64,000 nucleotides of DNA from Sphingosinicella xenopeptidilytica (GTDB taxonomy: Bacteria > Pseudomonadota > Alphaproteobacteria > Sphingomonadales > Sphingomonadaceae). Position 1 is the first letter of the stretch; each line of letters begins with the position of its first letter. The position numbers and the translations under genes were made by a program. Shown here in pieces: positions 61,817 through 64,000 of this stretch. The DNA is taken from contig NZ_JBHTIK010000001.1 of assembly GCF_042676985.1 (NCBI RefSeq), positions 124,001-188,000 on the forward strand, in the 5' to 3' direction. The notes under the pieces were generated by a model that saw only the letters and a program-made list of their open reading frames with translations, was not told the DNA's origin and made no database searches.

Positions 61817-64000
61817 ATGAGAGTCATGAAATCTGCTGCCCTGTCGCGCAAGGCCACCCTGTATTCGGGTGCTGCGCTCGCCCTACTGGCCGCTTCGCCC
61901 GCACTCGCCGCGTCGCTGGTGCTGACCGGCGACTACATCCAGATCGGCATCAACGACAACGGCACACTCGGCTATTCGGGAAACACCTCGCCGGGCATTC
62001 TTTATGACGGCACGGGCACGGGCACGTTCAATCCCGCCTACGATTATCTGACGCCGGGTTCGCCCTTTGAAGGCTTCGTCGTCAGCGGCACGGGCGGTTC
62101 GGCCTTCACGCTCATCAACAACAACGACGGCATATTCGACATCACCGGCGGTACGCTCACCGACTACAGCGGCGTCGCCTTCAACGGTGCGACCTATGAG
62201 CAGCGCGCGGTATGGACGGGAACGGCCGGCGGCCTGTTCACGATCACCAACGACTATTATTTCGACGAGGACGAACAGCAGCTGAAGATCCGTACCACGA
62301 TCACTGCTCTCAGCGACCTCACGGACATCACCTTCTCGCGCCAGCTCGATCCCGATGCGGTCGCAGCGCCGGGAGATTCGAGCGCCACCAACAACTTCCG
62401 TGGGACCGGATCGGTTTCCGCGAACGACCTCGTCTATGCCGAGGCGCTGGTTTCGAAGTACGTGATCGGCCTCTACACCAACAGCAGTTACACGCACAAT
62501 TCGGCCGTTACCTGGTGGACGACGGATACCGCGTCCTATCTCAGCGGTACGGACGTCGGCGACGGCGACAATACCATCGGTCTCGGGTTCGACCTCGGCG
62601 ACCTTTTGACCGGCGGCACGATCACCTTCGATTATTCCTACATCTTCGGCACCGACATCAGTTCCGCGATCAGCCAGAACATCACCGGCACCAGCACGAC
62701 GACCGACCTCGTCAACGGCGACGTCAATCCCGTGCTCGATGGCGGCACGCTGCTCGTGGATGCGCCGGGAAGCTACAGCGCAAATCTCAGCATCACCGAC
62801 AATGACGGCACGATCGACACCGACGGCAACAACGCCGCCTTCACGGGTGTCATCTCCGGTTCGGGCGGGCTCACCAAGGATGGCGCGGGGACGCTCGTTC
62901 TCACGGGCGCCAATACCTATTCGGGCGGCACCACGGTCAGCGAGGGCACGCTCGTCGGCACCACGACAAGCCTGCAGGGCGACATCGTGAACAACGCCGC
63001 GCTTGTCTTCGATCAGGCGACGAACGGCACGTTTGCCGACGACATCTCCGGCTCGGGCAGCCTTACCAAGGATGGCACCGGAACGCTCACGCTGACCGGC
63101 GCGAACAGCTATGCCGGCGGCACCACCATCACGGGCGGGACGCTCGTCGGCAGCACCGCGAGCCTGCAAGGCGGCATCGTGAACAACGCCGCGCTCGTCT
63201 TCGACCAAGCGACGAACGGTACGTTCGCAGGCGTTATTTCAGGGAACGGCGCTCTCACCAAATCGGGTGCGGGCACGCTGAACCTGACAGGAACCAGCAC
63301 CTTCAGCGGTACGACAACGGTCGGCGCCGGCCGCCTTGCGGTCAACGGCTCCCTCGCCGCGTCCGACGTTGACGTGCGGAACGGGGCCAGCATCGGCGGC
63401 AACGGCACCGTCGGCGGGCTCATCGTGCGCACCGGCGCGACCGCAGCGCCGGGCAATTCGATCGGCGAGCTGACTTCGGCGACCTTTGTGATCTTCGAAG
63501 CCGGCTCCACCTACGAGGTGGAAGTCGATGCCGCCGGCAATACCGACCTGATCGTGGCCACCAGCACGGCGACGATCGAGGGCGGCACCATCGCGGTGCT
63601 GGCGGAAGACGGCGACTACCTGCCGCAGACGCACTATGAGATCGTGACGGCAGGCGCCGGCGTGACCGGCACGTTCGAGGACGTGACGAGCAACCTCGCC
63701 TTCCTGACGCCGACGCTGAGCTATGGCCCGAACGCCGTCACGCTCACGCTCACGCGCAACGACATCACGTTTGCGGCAGCGGGCACGACGCCGAACCAGA
63801 TCGCCACGGGCAGCGCCATCGACAGCGCGTTCAGCCCCGCAAGCGCCGTTTACACCGCGCTTGTCGGCGCCTCGACGGCCGAAGCCGGTCGCGGCCTCGA
63901 TGCCTTCTCGGGCGAAATCCACGCATCGAGCCTTTCGATCGCATCCGAAGGCGCGGCGCAGCTTCGCCGCTCGCTGCTCGGCCGTTCGCAGGGTGCTGCG
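61817..64000 (+). CDS. Autotransporter, passenger part (3' end cut by window edge)
   Basis: An open frame of 728 codons to the window edge. Residues 1-31 are a signal peptide (ALALLAASPALAA). Residues about 32-330 are a Thr/Asn/Gly-rich region without a recognised family. From residue 330 on come passenger-associated beta-helix repeats (GSGGLTKDGAGTLVLTGANTYSGGTT and variants, broken here), ending with GNSIGELTSA and an autotransporter-type linker. The C-terminal beta-barrel lies beyond the edge. It is a type V secreted surface protein, perhaps an adhesin. A GAGG lies 12 bases before ATG 61817. Confidence 0.85.
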   Translation, partial: MRVMKSAALSRKATLYSGAALALLAASPALAASLVLTGDYIQIGINDNGTLGYSGNTSPGILYDGTGTGTFNPAYDYLTPGSPFEGFVVSGTGGSAFTLINNNDGIFDITGGTLTDYSGVAFNGATYEQRAVWTGTAGGLFTITNDYYFDEDEQQLKIRTTITALSDLTDITFSRQLDPDAVAAPGDSSATNNFRGTGSVSANDLVYAEALVSKYVIGLYTNSSYTHNSAVTWWTTDTASYLSGTDVGDGDNTIGLGFDLGDLLTGGTITFDYSYIFGTDISSAISQNITGTSTTTDLVNGDVNPVLDGGTLLVDAPGSYSANLSITDNDGTIDTDGNNAAFTGVISGSGGLTKDGAGTLVLTGANTYSGGTTVSEGTLVGTTTSLQGDIVNNAALVFDQATNGTFADDISGSGSLTKDGTGTLTLTGANSYAGGTTITGGTLVGSTASLQGGIVNNAALVFDQATNGTFAGVISGNGALTKSGAGTLNLTGTSTFSGTTTVGAGRLAVNGSLAASDVDVRNGASIGGNGTVGGLIVRTGATAAPGNSIGELTSATFVIFEAGSTYEVEVDAAGNTDLIVATSTATIEGGTIAVLAEDGDYLPQTHYEIVTAGAGVTGTFEDVTSNLAFLTPTLSYGPNAVTLTLTRNDITFAAAGTTPNQIATGSAIDSAFSPASAVYTALVGASTAEAGRGLDAFSGEIHASSLSIASEGAAQLRRSLLGRSQGAA
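62870..63253 (+). repeat. 192-base tandem repeats within the autotransporter gene
   Basis: Two in-frame units of exactly 192 bases (62870-63061 and 63062-63253) each encode 64 residues, starting LTKDG-GTL-LTGAN. A third, diverging unit begins at 63254 (LTKSGAGTLNLTG). The segment INNAALVFDQATNGTF-like (VNNAALVFDQATNGTFA) is nearly identical at DNA level in the two units, indicating recent duplication or gene conversion. Confidence 0.85.

Noticed and set aside
61883..63208. A 441-codon minus-strand frame inside the autotransporter
   Set aside because: It mirrors the Gly/Thr repeat codons of the plus-strand passenger and has no independent support.
63062..63253. CRISPR-like array in the autotransporter
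   Set aside because: The repeats are 192 bases, in frame and protein-coding, with no unique spacers.

Overview
The window is a GC-rich (roughly two-thirds G+C), densely packed stretch of bacterial chromosome. It most likely comes from an alphaproteobacterium of the Sphingomonadales. The indicators are a MucR/Ros regulator, an alphaproteobacterial LexA box of the GTTC-N7-GTTC type in front of imuA-imuB-dnaE2, a SUF operon led by a three-cysteine Rrf2 regulator, TimA/Tim44-like and SecB genes side by side, and the tsaB-rimI-mucR-fur-miaB-phoH-ybeY-corC-lnt-metK run. The assignment is inferred from gene content and order. There is no rRNA or marker alignment behind it.

Layout. 1-2500 (minus): the 5' part of sufB (cut by the window edge), its Rrf2 regulator and an AraC regulator. 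2500-3078: a gene-free interval with two related, terminator-ended elements that look like tandem small RNAs. 3079-9493 (plus): pyrD, ggt, an acyl-CoA synthetase, an EamA permease and a short-chain dehydrogenase. 9490-11804 (minus): a NatAB-type ABC exporter. 11850-16262: queG, an EI24 membrane protein, a PfkB sugar/nucleoside kinase and an amino-acid permease. 16380-21239 (minus): an operon of a PQQ-type sugar dehydrogenase lipoprotein, hisB, hisH, hisA, hisF, hisE and a HIT protein. It diverges from hslVU (21333-23212). 23251-26808 (minus): a secreted methyltransferase with an I78 inhibitor domain, an Smr protein, mltA and a Tim44-like protein. 27005-31953: secB, murJ, trpS, a DUF4136 lipoprotein and a DUF2333 protein, followed by usp and nfuA. 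33066-42755: the housekeeping run from a nitroreductase through tsaB, rimI, mucR, fur, miaB, phoH, ybeY, corC, lnt and an XRE regulator to metK.

42756-43480 is compositionally different and holds a small remnant reading frame and a short DsbB-like membrane protein. 43489-47774 returns to compact genes (phhB, a zincin, a sirtuin, dapB, nth and a small lipoprotein with a two-hairpin leader). tRNA-Arg(CCG) at 47845 is followed by two tandem copies of a structured repeat. 48135-56262 is a more accessory set: MarR-GNAT, EamA, acyl-CoA dehydrogenase, serine deaminase, flavodoxin-fold oxidoreductase, NylB-like hydrolase, OlsB-like acyltransferase and DUF1801. 56276-61636 (minus) is the complete imuA-imuB-dnaE2 mutagenesis cassette with a LexA box. 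The window ends inside a large autotransporter with 64-residue repeats.

Themes: Fe-S cluster biogenesis (suf, nfuA), histidine synthesis, protein quality control (hslVU), envelope biogenesis (murJ, lnt, mltA, secB), tRNA modification (queG, tsaB, miaB) and SOS mutagenesis. No CRISPR array, prophage or insertion sequence was seen. The most noteworthy non-coding signals are the tandem sRNA-like pair at 2591-2870 and the compensatory base-pair change between the two repeat copies at 47930-48105.
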